In this document: positions 28,198 to 35,581 of the stretch, piece after piece | Layout: each line of letters begins with the position of its first letter | Position numbering within the stretch: position 1 is the stretch's first letter | Source of the DNA: an uncultured Rhodospirillaceae bacterium | GTDB taxonomy: Bacteria > Pseudomonadota > Alphaproteobacteria > SP197 | Length of the DNA stretch: 58,572 nucleotides | NCBI GenBank assembly: GCA_937880925.1 | Contig: CALGGB010000278.1 | Location: 1-58,572 of the forward strand | Direction: 5' to 3' | The notes under the pieces: model-generated | What the model was told of the DNA's origin: nothing | Database searches by the model: none | What the model saw: the letters and a program-made list of their open reading frames with translations, nothing else | Translations under genes and position numbers: made by a program

Positions 28198-29279
28198 GGC
28201 CCGGCACGCCCGACGATGACGCCGGCCCGGTCGATCACCACGACATCAAGCGCCACGCCGCCCGAAAGCACGGCAAGGGCAGCCTCGCGCGCCCGCGCGG
28301 CAACCACATCGGCCAGCGGCACGCCCGCCTGCCGGGCCAGGCCCAGGGCCTCACCCGCACTGGTCGCGCCGGCAACCGCAGCAACCAGATCATCACCGGC
28401 GCCGGCATCGCCCGCCAGCTCCGCCAGGACGCCGTGATCGACCTGGCTGCGCGAGGAATGAAGATCCATCTCGCCCTGGGCGAGCTTGACCAGCTTGCCG
28501 AAACCACCGCCGATCGTGACTCTGGGGATGGGATGGCGGCGCAGGTATTTCAGCATGCCGCCGGCAAAATCGCCCATGTCGAGCATGGCACCGTCATCCA
28601 GGCCGTAGAGCGCCTGCACCGTCTTCTCGGAAGTGCGCCCGGTTGCGCCCGCGACATGGGTCATGCCGGTGGCGCGGGCAACGTCGATGCCACGATGGAT
28701 CGAATGGATCCAGGCCGAGCAGGAATAGGGGATGACGACACCCGTGGTGCCCAGGATCGACAGGCCGCCGACGATGCCCAGGCGCGGGTTCCAGGTTTTC
28801 AGCGCCAGAGCCTCCCCGTCCGTGACGCCGATCGTGATGATGACATCGCCCGCCACGCCGTGACGCGCGGCAAGCTGGGCAATGGAGGAGGCCATCATCT
28901 CGCGCGGGCGCGGATTGATCGCGGGCTCCCCGGCGGCAATCGGCAGGCCCGGCTTGGTCACCATCCCCACACCGGGTCCGGCAGCAAAGACGACGCCGCT
29001 GCCCGGGGCACCCGGGCGCACCGTGGCGACGATCTCGGCGCCGTGGGTGATGTCGGGATCGTCGCCCGCGTCCTTGATCACCGAAGCGGTCGCGGCGCCA
29101 TCGGACAGTTCGGCACGCACCAGGGCAAAGCTCGGCTCCTCGCCCCGCGGCAGGGTGATGGTCACGGGATCGGGAAAGCGGCCCGTGGCAAGCGCCGTGA
29201 ACGCCGCCGCGCTTGCTGCGGTGGCGCAGGCGCCGGTCGTCCAGCCCTTCCGCAGGGGTCCATCGGGTTTGTCGGCCAT
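28194..29279 (-). CDS. cbiD: Cobalt-precorrin-5B C1-methyltransferase
   Basis: A 361-residue methylase of corrin ring synthesis. The N-terminus [22 protein letters not shown] is the CbiD hallmark. VIKDAGDDPDITHGAEI, INPRPREMM, and TGRTSEKTVQALYGLDDGAMLDMGDFAG further support it. Presence of CbiD is usually linked to the early-cobalt-insertion route or to aerobic-type clusters that lack CobG/CobF. It is translationally coupled to cobK and divergent from cobA-cobB. No cobalamin riboswitch is evident in the 120-base gap. Confidence 0.95.
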   Translation of the reverse strand: MADKPDGPLRKGWTTGACATAASAAAFTALATGRFPDPVTITLPRGEEPSFALVRAELSDGAATASVIKDAGDDPDITHGAEIVATVRPGAPGSGVVFAAGPGVGMVTKPGLPIAAGEPAINPRPREMMASSIAQLAARHGVAGDVIITIGVTDGEALALKTWNPRLGIVGGLSILGTTGVVIPYSCSAWIHSIHRGIDVARATGMTHVAGATGRTSEKTVQALYGLDDGAMLDMGDFAGGMLKYLRRHPIPRVTIGGGFGKLVKLAQGEMDLHSSRSQVDHGVLAELAGDAGAGDDLVAAVAGATSAGEALGLARQAGVPLADVVAARAREAALAVLSGGVALDVVVIDRAGVIVGRAGP

Positions 29280-29399
29280 GGCCCAAGTCTAGATCGGAAT
29301 GCAGGGACGCCGCGACAGGAAGCGCCCTGTCTTGGAGGCGACGGGGGATGTCGCCTGGACCCCATGACGAGGGCCCGATTTGGGGGTATAGGCAGGGGC

Positions 29400-30251
29400 A
29401 TGGAGACGAAGACGACCTTGCGCCTGCCCGCTCTCCCGGCCTTCGAGCCGGGCTGGGTCTGGCTCGTGGGCTCGGGCCCGGGCGATCCCGGCCTGCTGAC
29501 GCTGCTGGCCGCCCATGCGCTGTCCAGCGCCGATGTCATCGTCTATGACGCCCTGGTGGATGAGGGCGTGCTGGAGCTGGCCGCACCCGGCGCCGAGCTG
29601 ATCTTTGCCGGCAAGCGCGGCGGCAAGCCTTCGCCCAAGCAGCCCGACATCTCCGCCCGCCTGGTCCGCCTGGCCCATGAGGGCCACCGCGTGCTGCGCC
29701 TGAAGGGCGGCGATCCCTTTGTCTTCGGCCGTGGCGGCGAGGAAGCCCTGACGCTGGCCGCGGCGGGCATCCCCTTCCGCATCGTGCCGGGCATCACCGC
29801 GGGCATCGGCGGCCTTGCCTATGCCGGCATCCCGGCTACCCATCGCGACACCAACCACACGGTCGCCTTTGTCACCGGCCACATGGCAGGCGGCGAGGTG
29901 CCTGACGGGATCGACTGGGCAGCCCTGGCGCGCGGCGCCCAGGCACTGATCATCTACATGGCGCTGAAGCACATCGAGGTCATCACCGGTCACCTGATCG
30001 ACGGTGGACTGGCGCCTTCGACGCCGGTAGCGGTCGTCTCCCGCGCGGCGACGCGCCACCAGCGCGTTCTGGAAACCACGCTTGGCGAGGCCGCGGAGGC
30101 GGTCGCGGCATCGGGCATCGAGGCGCCCGCCATTGTCGCGGTGGGCCATATCGTTTCCCTGCGCGCCGGGCTCGACTGGCTGGGCGCCATGGAAGGCCGC
30201 CTGCTCGATGCCGACCCGCTGGGCCGCAATCCCGCCCGCAACACGGCCTGA
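29400..30251 (+). CDS. cobA: Uroporphyrinogen-III C-methyltransferase
   Basis: A 283-residue SAM-dependent enzyme that methylates uroporphyrinogen III at C2 and C7 to give precorrin-2, the branch point to cobalamin and siroheme. Motifs are VWLVGSGPGDPGLLTLLAAHAL, VIVYDALV, FAGKRGGKPSPKQPDI, LRLKGGDPFVFGRGGEE, and VPGITAGIGGLAYAGIPATHRD. No CysG-type dehydrogenase/ferrochelatase domain is attached. ATG 29400 follows GGCAGGGGC. cobB follows after two bases. Confidence 0.96.
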   Translation: METKTTLRLPALPAFEPGWVWLVGSGPGDPGLLTLLAAHALSSADVIVYDALVDEGVLELAAPGAELIFAGKRGGKPSPKQPDISARLVRLAHEGHRVLRLKGGDPFVFGRGGEEALTLAAAGIPFRIVPGITAGIGGLAYAGIPATHRDTNHTVAFVTGHMAGGEVPDGIDWAALARGAQALIIYMALKHIEVITGHLIDGGLAPSTPVAVVSRAATRHQRVLETTLGEAAEAVAASGIEAPAIVAVGHIVSLRAGLDWLGAMEGRLLDADPLGRNPARNTA

Positions 30252-30253
30252 GG

Positions 30254-31561
30254 GTGAGCGCCGGGTTCATCGTTGCGGCGCCGTCCAGCAACAGCGGCAA
30301 GACCGTTCTGACGCTGGCCCTGTTGCGGGCGTTGTCGCGTGCGGGCACCCGCGTGGCGTCCTTCAAGGTCGGCCCCGATTACATTGATCCGGCCTATCAC
30401 GCCGCCGCCAGCGGACGGCCCTGCCGCAATCTCGATCTCTGGGCGATGCGGCCCGAGACCTTCTCGGCAATCGCGCGCGATACCGCGGTCGATGCGGACC
30501 TGATGATCGGCGAGGGCGTGATGGGTCTGTTCGACGGCGCGCTCGACGGCTCTGGCGCCACCGCCGATGTCGCCGCCCTGCTTGGCCTGCCGGTGGTGCT
30601 GGTGATCGACGTGAAGGGCCAGGGCGCCTCCGTGGGCGCGCTGCTGCGCGGCTTCCGTGATCATCGCAGCGACATCACGATCGCCGGGGTGATTCTCAAC
30701 CGGGTGGGCAGCGAGACCCACCGCACCATCCTGCGCAAGGCCTGCGAGGGTCTGGCGCCGGTGGTCGGCATGGTGCCGCGCGACGACCGGTTGCTGCTGC
30801 CCGAACGTCACCTGGGCCTGGTCCAGGCGATGGAGCGGCCCAGGCTGGACGCCTTTCTCGACGGCGCGGCCGATCTGGTGGCCCGCCATGTCGATCTGGA
30901 GGCTCTGGCCGGCCTGGCGCGCCTGCCCGATCTGGGCGCGCCCCTGGCCGCGCCGGCACCGCTGAGGCCCCTGGGCCAGCGTATCGCCGTGGCAAGCGAT
31001 GCCGCCTTTGCCTTCGTCTATCCCGCCGTGCTTGATGCCTGGCGGCGTGCAGGCGCCGAGATCCTGCCCTTTTCGCCCCTGGCGGACGAGGCCCCCGATG
31101 CCGGGGCCGATGCCGTCTATCTGCCGGGTGGCTACCCGGAACTGCATGCCGCCCAGCTGGAAGCCTCCGACGGCTTCATGAACGGTTTGCGCGCCGCGGC
31201 CGCCCGCGATGCCACGATCTTCGGTGAGTGCGGCGGCTTCATGGTGCTGGGCGAGGAACTGATCGATACCGAGGGAGAACATCACCGCATGGCCGGACTT
31301 CTGCCCGTGGCGACCTCGATCGGTTCGCCGCGCCTCCATCTGGGCTACCGGCGCTTCACCCTGGCCCACGACGGGCCACTGGGGCGCAGTGGCGATGTCT
31401 TTCGGGGCCATGAGTTCCATTATGCCCGGCTGGTGCGCCAGCGGGGTACGCCGCTGTTCCACGCCAGCGATGCGGCAGGGCGTTACTTCGGCCCGTTCGG
31501 CGCGGTGGTCGGGCGTGTCTGCGGCTCGTTCCTGCACGTCATCGACCGCGAGACGGCCTGA
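30254..31561 (+). CDS. cobB: Cobyrinate a,c-diamide synthase
   Basis: A 435-residue glutamine-dependent amidase. The N-terminal P-loop domain starts FIVAAPSSNSGKTVLTLALLRAL, with FKVGPDYIDPAYH and EGVMGLFDGALDGSGATADVAALL. The C-terminal class I glutaminase domain has VYLPGGYPELHAAQLEAS and GECGGFMVLGEEL, carrying the nucleophilic Cys. The start is GTG 30254, two bases after the cobA stop. It amidates the a and c side chains of (hydrogeno)byrinate; CbiA is the homologue in the anaerobic nomenclature. Confidence 0.94.
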   Translation: MSAGFIVAAPSSNSGKTVLTLALLRALSRAGTRVASFKVGPDYIDPAYHAAASGRPCRNLDLWAMRPETFSAIARDTAVDADLMIGEGVMGLFDGALDGSGATADVAALLGLPVVLVIDVKGQGASVGALLRGFRDHRSDITIAGVILNRVGSETHRTILRKACEGLAPVVGMVPRDDRLLLPERHLGLVQAMERPRLDAFLDGAADLVARHVDLEALAGLARLPDLGAPLAAPAPLRPLGQRIAVASDAAFAFVYPAVLDAWRRAGAEILPFSPLADEAPDAGADAVYLPGGYPELHAAQLEASDGFMNGLRAAAARDATIFGECGGFMVLGEELIDTEGEHHRMAGLLPVATSIGSPRLHLGYRRFTLAHDGPLGRSGDVFRGHEFHYARLVRQRGTPLFHASDAAGRYFGPFGAVVGRVCGSFLHVIDRETA

Positions 31562-31604
31562 GGAAGCCATCTCGCGGTCGCAGCGATTCGGTCTTGTTGT
31601 GGCG

Positions 31605-31808
31605 TTAGTTACGGAAGAGCAGTCCCAGACCAAACCCGGCAAACACCTCGGCCAACTGGATAAACCCGGTGATGTCACGCCCTCCTGCGGCAAACTGGGC
31701 GATATCAATGCCGGCGGCTGCAACATGCAGGACGGCAACCGTTCCCAGTGTCAGCAGAAGGATGGTTCGGCGTGGAGAATGCCGTGTCTGCGCAAGGATT
31801 CGTTGCAT
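31605..31808 (-). CDS. Small two-helix membrane protein next to ECF sigma gene
   Basis: A 67-residue protein with a basic N-terminus (QRILAQTRHSPRR) and two hydrophobic helices (TILLLTLGTVAVLHVAAAGIDIAQFAAG and FIQLAEVFAGFGLGLLF). A purine-rich GAGGGGGAA precedes the ATG. It follows the ECF sigma gene by 27 bases on the same strand. I do not recognise the family. By position it could be cotranscribed and act in the same response, but it lacks the zinc-binding motif of ZAS anti-sigma factors. Confidence 0.55.
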   Translation of the reverse strand: MQRILAQTRHSPRRTILLLTLGTVAVLHVAAAGIDIAQFAAGGRDITGFIQLAEVFAGFGLGLLFRN

Positions 31809-31835
31809 CGTCGTGGTTCCCCCTCGTGACCGCGG

Positions 31836-32363
31836 TCAGGCCGCGATCTTGATGGCGTCGTCGCTGTCGGCGCCATCCAGGATCTCGTGCAGGCGCGAGC
31901 GGGCACGCGAAAGGCGGCTGCGTACCGTGCCCAGGGCACAACCGCTCTCGCGGGCGATGTCCTCGTGCGGGCGGCCCTCGACGCCGGCCGACATCAGCAC
32001 CTCGCGCTGGTCGGCGGGCATGGTGGCCATGGCGTTGGAGAGATCGACCAGGGCGAGGTGATGCTCCTGGGAAGCCGGGGTCGCCATCGACTGTTCCCAG
32101 CCCTCATCGAGGCCAACCTGCTCGCGCTGGGCCTTGCGGATGTAACTGATGTGGGTGTTGCGCAGGATGGTATAGAGCCAGGCGCTGAGATTGGTGCCTT
32201 CCTGGAACTTGTCCTGATGGGTCCAGGCACGCAGCATGGTCTCCTGAACCAGATCATCGACCAGATCGCCGCGACCGGCACGGCGCCAGGCGAAACGCTC
32301 CAGAGCGGGGCGGTGGGCATTGAGATCGTCGGCGAAGGTAGAGGCGTTGGCTGCGGTGTTCAT
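31836..32363 (-). CDS. ECF-family RNA polymerase sigma factor (EcfG-like)
   Basis: A 175-residue sigma factor. Region 2 includes LERFAWRRAGRGDLVDDLVQETMLRAW and GTNLSAWLYTILRNTHISYIRK; region 4 has MPADQREVLMSAGVEGRPHEDIARESGCALGTVRSRLSRARSRLHEIL. The GTNLxAWLxTILRNT block resembles EcfG/ECF15-type general-stress factors, but nepR and phyR are not next to it, so I leave it unnamed. ATG 32363 is preceded by AAGGGGAG at good spacing, better than the longer frame. A small membrane protein follows. A receiver-kinase pair is divergent from it. Confidence 0.88.
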   Translation of the reverse strand: MNTAANASTFADDLNAHRPALERFAWRRAGRGDLVDDLVQETMLRAWTHQDKFQEGTNLSAWLYTILRNTHISYIRKAQREQVGLDEGWEQSMATPASQEHHLALVDLSNAMATMPADQREVLMSAGVEGRPHEDIARESGCALGTVRSRLSRARSRLHEILDGADSDDAIKIAA

Positions 32364-32393
32364 CTGGAACTCCCCTTGGTTGGTTGAGTCCAA

Positions 32394-32700
32394 GGTGGCC
32401 CGTGTCGCAGCATTTTAACATTCGGAGAGAGGCTCTATGCCTGCTGGTGGAGGCAGCCTCCTCCCTTCGTATAGGTGATCTGTCCGATACCGCACCATCT
32501 CGGGAACTAGTTCCTTTGGGGGATGGGGCGCGACCCATACTTTCGTACTAGGTCGTCGGACGGAGACCACCTAGGCCTCCAAGCCGAAGGATGAAACATT
32601 CGTGATTTCCGATAGTTATGAGATCATGTCTCCATCATTATCCAAGCTGCTGGACAAGGCGACGCGCATCACCGGCAGCCCCAGTTTCAGGGAGTGTGCC
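32394..32700. other. Intergenic region between the ECF sigma gene and the receiver gene
   Basis: 307 bases without a convincing gene. It contains a perfect 12-base palindrome, GGAACTAGTTCC, at 32503-32514. Each strand of that site presents GGAAC, the -35 of EcfG-type promoters, but I find no good CGTT at 16-17 bases in either direction. Base composition is less GC-rich than the flanking genes, consistent with two divergent promoters. Confidence 0.5.
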
Positions 32701-33066
32701 ATGGACGGACCACTGGTCATCGTCCTGGAAGACGACTTTGCCAATGCATGGGGCCTCTCTCTTGTTCTCCAGGACTGGGGCTATCGCACCGTGATTGGTG
32801 ATTCCGTCGGGCCGGTTTTCGAGAAGCTTGCCGATCAGGGCATCACGCCGCAGGCGGCGGTGTGCGACTTTCACCTGGCCGAGGGCGAAAACGGTGTTTC
32901 GGCTGCGGCACTCCTGCAGGAGCGCTATGGCAGCGACCTGCCGGTCGTTATCATGACCGGCTCGGGCGGAACGACCGCGCGCCGCCACGCCAGGGAGTAC
33001 CGCTTTCCCGTTCTCAACAAGCCCGTCGACCCGGATATGCTGCACACCTATCTGCCCGCTTCATGA
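32701..33066 (+). CDS. Single-domain response regulator (receiver)
   Basis: A 121-residue receiver with no output domain. The acidic pair is in VIVLEDDFANAWGLSL, the phosphoacceptor Asp in AAVCDFHLAEGENG, the Thr in VVIMTGSGG and the Lys in VLNKPVDPDML. ATG 32701 follows AGGGAG; a GTG 33 codons upstream would add non-homologous sequence. Its TGA overlaps the ATG of the hybrid kinase (ATGA), so the two are coupled and probably exchange phosphate. Confidence 0.85.
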   Translation: MDGPLVIVLEDDFANAWGLSLVLQDWGYRTVIGDSVGPVFEKLADQGITPQAAVCDFHLAEGENGVSAAALLQERYGSDLPVVIMTGSGGTTARRHAREYRFPVLNKPVDPDMLHTYLPAS

Positions 33067-34613
33067 GCGTCTTTTCCTGGAAGTCCGGGGACCACGCCGC
33101 ACAGATTGCCGAGATCGCGGCCAGCGCCGAATTCGCGCTTCTGGTCGACGAGAAGGGCTACGTCATCGATTCGAGCGTTTCCGCCAACGCGCTGCTGGGC
33201 GACACGCTGGCCCGGGAACAGCGGTGCCCGGTCTGGCTGCTGACGCAGGAGCCGGAGGTCGAGATCTGCGCCTTCCTCGAGAAGTGCTGGGATGCCCGCG
33301 AACCGCTGCGCCAGAAGTTTCATTTCCGCGATTCCGAAGGCGGTTTCGATCCCCGCGTCTGCATGGGTTCGCCGCTGGCCGGGCGCGAAGTGCTGCTGAT
33401 CTGCAGGCCGCTGCATCGCACGGAGGGCATCGGCGAGCGCATCCAGGCCAAGCTGATGGCATTGACGGCCGAAGTGGAGGAACGCACCAGGATCGAGTCC
33501 GAGGCTCGGTTCGATTCGGAGGCCAAGTCGCGTTTCCTGGCCGCCGCCAGCCATGATCTGCGCCAGCCCCTGCATGCCATGACCCTGTTCACCCGCGCTC
33601 TTTCGCGCCGGGTTGAGGGCGAGGAGGCGGTGGAACTCGTCAACCAGCTGGGCATTGCGCTGGGTTCGCTCCAGCGCATGTTCGATTCGATCCTGGACGT
33701 CTCCAAGCTCGATGGCGGACTGATCAAGCCGCAGTGGGGCGATGTCGACCTGGTGGAGTTCTTCGAGCCGCTGGGCGCCGAGCTGGAAGCCCGCGCCGCG
33801 TCGCTTGGGCTGTCGGGTCGTCTCTATCCCCTCGACGGCACGGTCTACACCGACCGCGCCCTGCTTGAGCGCATCGTGCGCAACCTGATCAACAACGCGC
33901 TGAAGTTCACCGCGCGCGGCGGCATCATGCTGGCCGCGCGCCGCCGCGGCGACCGGGTCGCCATCGAGATCTTCGACACCGGCATCGGCATGAGCCAGGC
34001 CCAGTTGCGCGAGGTGTTCAACGAATTCGAGCGCGGCCGGGTCGCCGCGCGCGGGCAGAACGACGGCCTGGGCCTGGGCCTTTCGATCGTGCGCCGCCTG
34101 ACGCAATTGCTCGACATCGAGATTTCCGTGGATTCCCGGCCCGGGCGCGGCACCCGTTTTCGCCTGCTGCTACCCCCGGGCAAACGCAGCAGCGCCCATA
34201 TGCGCCAGAGCGCCCGCGAGACGCCGGTCTTTGCCAATCCGGACCTGAAAGGCCGCACGATGATCGTGCTCGACGATGAACCGATGGTCGTCGAAAGCCT
34301 GACGCGGGAATTGCGCGATCACGGCATTGCAACGGTCGGCGTGGGCAGCGGCGCAGCCCTGCGCAGCATGGCCGCCGGTGTCCCGGTCGATGCCGCCATC
34401 ATCGACTACGATCTGGGCGAAGAACGCGGGCCCGATGTCATTGCCGCCTTCTGCAAGGAGACCGGCGCCAGTTTCCCGATGCTGATCGTGACCGGTTCGA
34501 CCGAGCCGGAGGTTCTCAAGCATCTCCAGAAGCTGGGCCACCCCTGGGTGACCAAGCCGGTCAATCCCGATGTTCTTCTGGCTCTTGTGGCGAGCATGCT
34601 GCGCCGCGCCTGA
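33063..34613 (+). CDS. Hybrid histidine kinase with C-terminal receiver
   Basis: A 516-residue kinase without transmembrane helices. A PAS-like domain occupies about residues 20-115 (FALLVDEKGYVIDSSVSANALLG), then a coiled coil (LMALTAEVEERTRIESEARFD). The H-box is AAASHDLRQPLHAMTLFTRAL with His 164, the N-box LLERIVRNLINNALKF, and the G boxes FDTGIGM and GLGLGLSIVRRL. A receiver fills about 398-516 (MIVLDDEPMVVESL, Asp in IIDYDLGEERG, Lys in VTKPVNPD). The SHDLRQPLHAMTLF pattern is that of NahK/ErcS'-type kinases, which often work with LuxR-type regulators; one lies just downstream at 34741-35379, convergent. A stand-alone HPt protein at 6275-6634 could carry phosphate onward; this is inference. 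Confidence 0.88.
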   Translation: MSVFSWKSGDHAAQIAEIAASAEFALLVDEKGYVIDSSVSANALLGDTLAREQRCPVWLLTQEPEVEICAFLEKCWDAREPLRQKFHFRDSEGGFDPRVCMGSPLAGREVLLICRPLHRTEGIGERIQAKLMALTAEVEERTRIESEARFDSEAKSRFLAAASHDLRQPLHAMTLFTRALSRRVEGEEAVELVNQLGIALGSLQRMFDSILDVSKLDGGLIKPQWGDVDLVEFFEPLGAELEARAASLGLSGRLYPLDGTVYTDRALLERIVRNLINNALKFTARGGIMLAARRRGDRVAIEIFDTGIGMSQAQLREVFNEFERGRVAARGQNDGLGLGLSIVRRLTQLLDIEISVDSRPGRGTRFRLLLPPGKRSSAHMRQSARETPVFANPDLKGRTMIVLDDEPMVVESLTRELRDHGIATVGVGSGAALRSMAAGVPVDAAIIDYDLGEERGPDVIAAFCKETGASFPMLIVTGSTEPEVLKHLQKLGHPWVTKPVNPDVLLALVASMLRRA

Positions 34614-34648
34614 GCCCGGCGTCAGCCGCCAGGCGATGTATACCGGCT

Positions 34649-34710
34649 AGAGCAAATCATCCTTCTGCGGAATCGCTTCGCGATTGCACTGAAGGATGTG
34701 AATTTGCTCT
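34649..34710. repeat. Palindromic CTAGAGC element, copy C, first module
   Basis: 62 bases beginning AGAGCAAATCATCCTTC and ending GAAGGATGTGAATTTGCTCT, nearly identical to copy B module one. It starts at CTAG 34647, 34 bases after the hybrid kinase stop, between convergent genes. Confidence 0.82.
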
Positions 34711-34723
34711 ACCTTGTTGATGT

Positions 34724-34743
34724 AGAGCGGATGCACACGATTA
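34724..34743. repeat. Palindromic CTAGAGC element, copy C, half of second module
   Basis: AGAGCGGATGCACACGATTA matches the left arm of copy B module two; the spacer before it also matches (CTTGT and ATGT). The right arm is missing. The final TTA is the stop codon (TAA) of the NarL-type regulator on the minus strand, so the module ends at the coding boundary. Confidence 0.65.
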
Positions 34744-35379
34744 GCGTTCGAAGGCCAGCTTCTGGGCCAGCACCACGGCCTGGGTGCGGTTGCGCGCACC
34801 CAGCTCGCGGAAGATCGCCGCGACGTGAATCTTCACCGTGCTCTCGGCAAGATCGAGCTCGCGGGCGATCTCCTTGTTCGATTGTCCCTTGGCCAGCAGG
34901 GTCAGGACATCGGCCTGTCGCGGTGTGAAACGGCTGAGATCGATGCTGGGGCCGTTGTTCTCGTCCTTGGCCTCGCGCTCGGAAGCGCCTGCCAGGAACG
35001 AGGGAACATAGATCGTGCCCTGCATCACCGCGGCAAGGGCGCGGGCGATCTCCTCGTTGTTGGAGCCCTTCCAGACGTAGCCATGGGCGCCATTGGCCAG
35101 CGCACCCAGCACATCGTCGCGCTGGTCGGAACCTGATACGACGACAATGCGCAGATCGGCGCGCTGCTCGCGGATGGTCAGCAGCGAGGTGACGCCGTCC
35201 ATGCCGGGCATGTCGAGATCGATCAGCAGACAGCCGATGGACGCGTCACCCAGGGCTTCCATTGCCGACTGCAGGCTCGCGGCTTCCAGCACTTCCTCGA
35301 CATCGACGCTGTCGCGGATGAGGGTCGCCAGGCCTTCCCGGTACAGGCCGTGATCATCGGCGATCAGGATGCGTTGCAT
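34741..35379 (-). CDS. NarL/FixJ (LuxR)-type response regulator
   Basis: A 212-residue regulator. The receiver begins RILIADDHGLYREGLATLI, with phosphoacceptor Asp in LLIDLDMPGMDGV, Ser in VVVSGSDQ and Lys in GYVWKGSN. After a linker the HTH domain reads LSRFTPRQADVLTLLAKGQSNKEIARELDLAESTVKIHVAAIFRELGARNRTQAVV, typical of LuxR/NarL. It is convergent with the hybrid kinase and is a likely partner of it, by analogy with ErcS'/ErbR-type systems. Target genes are not identifiable. Confidence 0.92.
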   Translation of the reverse strand: MQRILIADDHGLYREGLATLIRDSVDVEEVLEAASLQSAMEALGDASIGCLLIDLDMPGMDGVTSLLTIREQRADLRIVVVSGSDQRDDVLGALANGAHGYVWKGSNNEEIARALAAVMQGTIYVPSFLAGASEREAKDENNGPSIDLSRFTPRQADVLTLLAKGQSNKEIARELDLAESTVKIHVAAIFRELGARNRTQAVVLAQKLAFER

Positions 35380-35581
35380 CGGACTAACCAGAAGGTGTGG
35401 TCAAACAATGTCTATGCTCGCAAAAATGGTACGCCGAAATGGCGCGAATCGTGCATATATCTTCCATTGGGCAGTCCCCCGCAACTGTCGTGTCGTACGC
35501 CCTTGCCGCAAGACCGCAGTTACATCAGGACAAACCCCAAGGCGTAACCGAAAGTTCCCTCTGCTTCCTGTTTAGACCGGA

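Noticed and set aside
29280..29399. Cobalamin riboswitch between cbiD and cobA
   Set aside because: No B12-box-like conserved sequence could be found by eye in this short gap.
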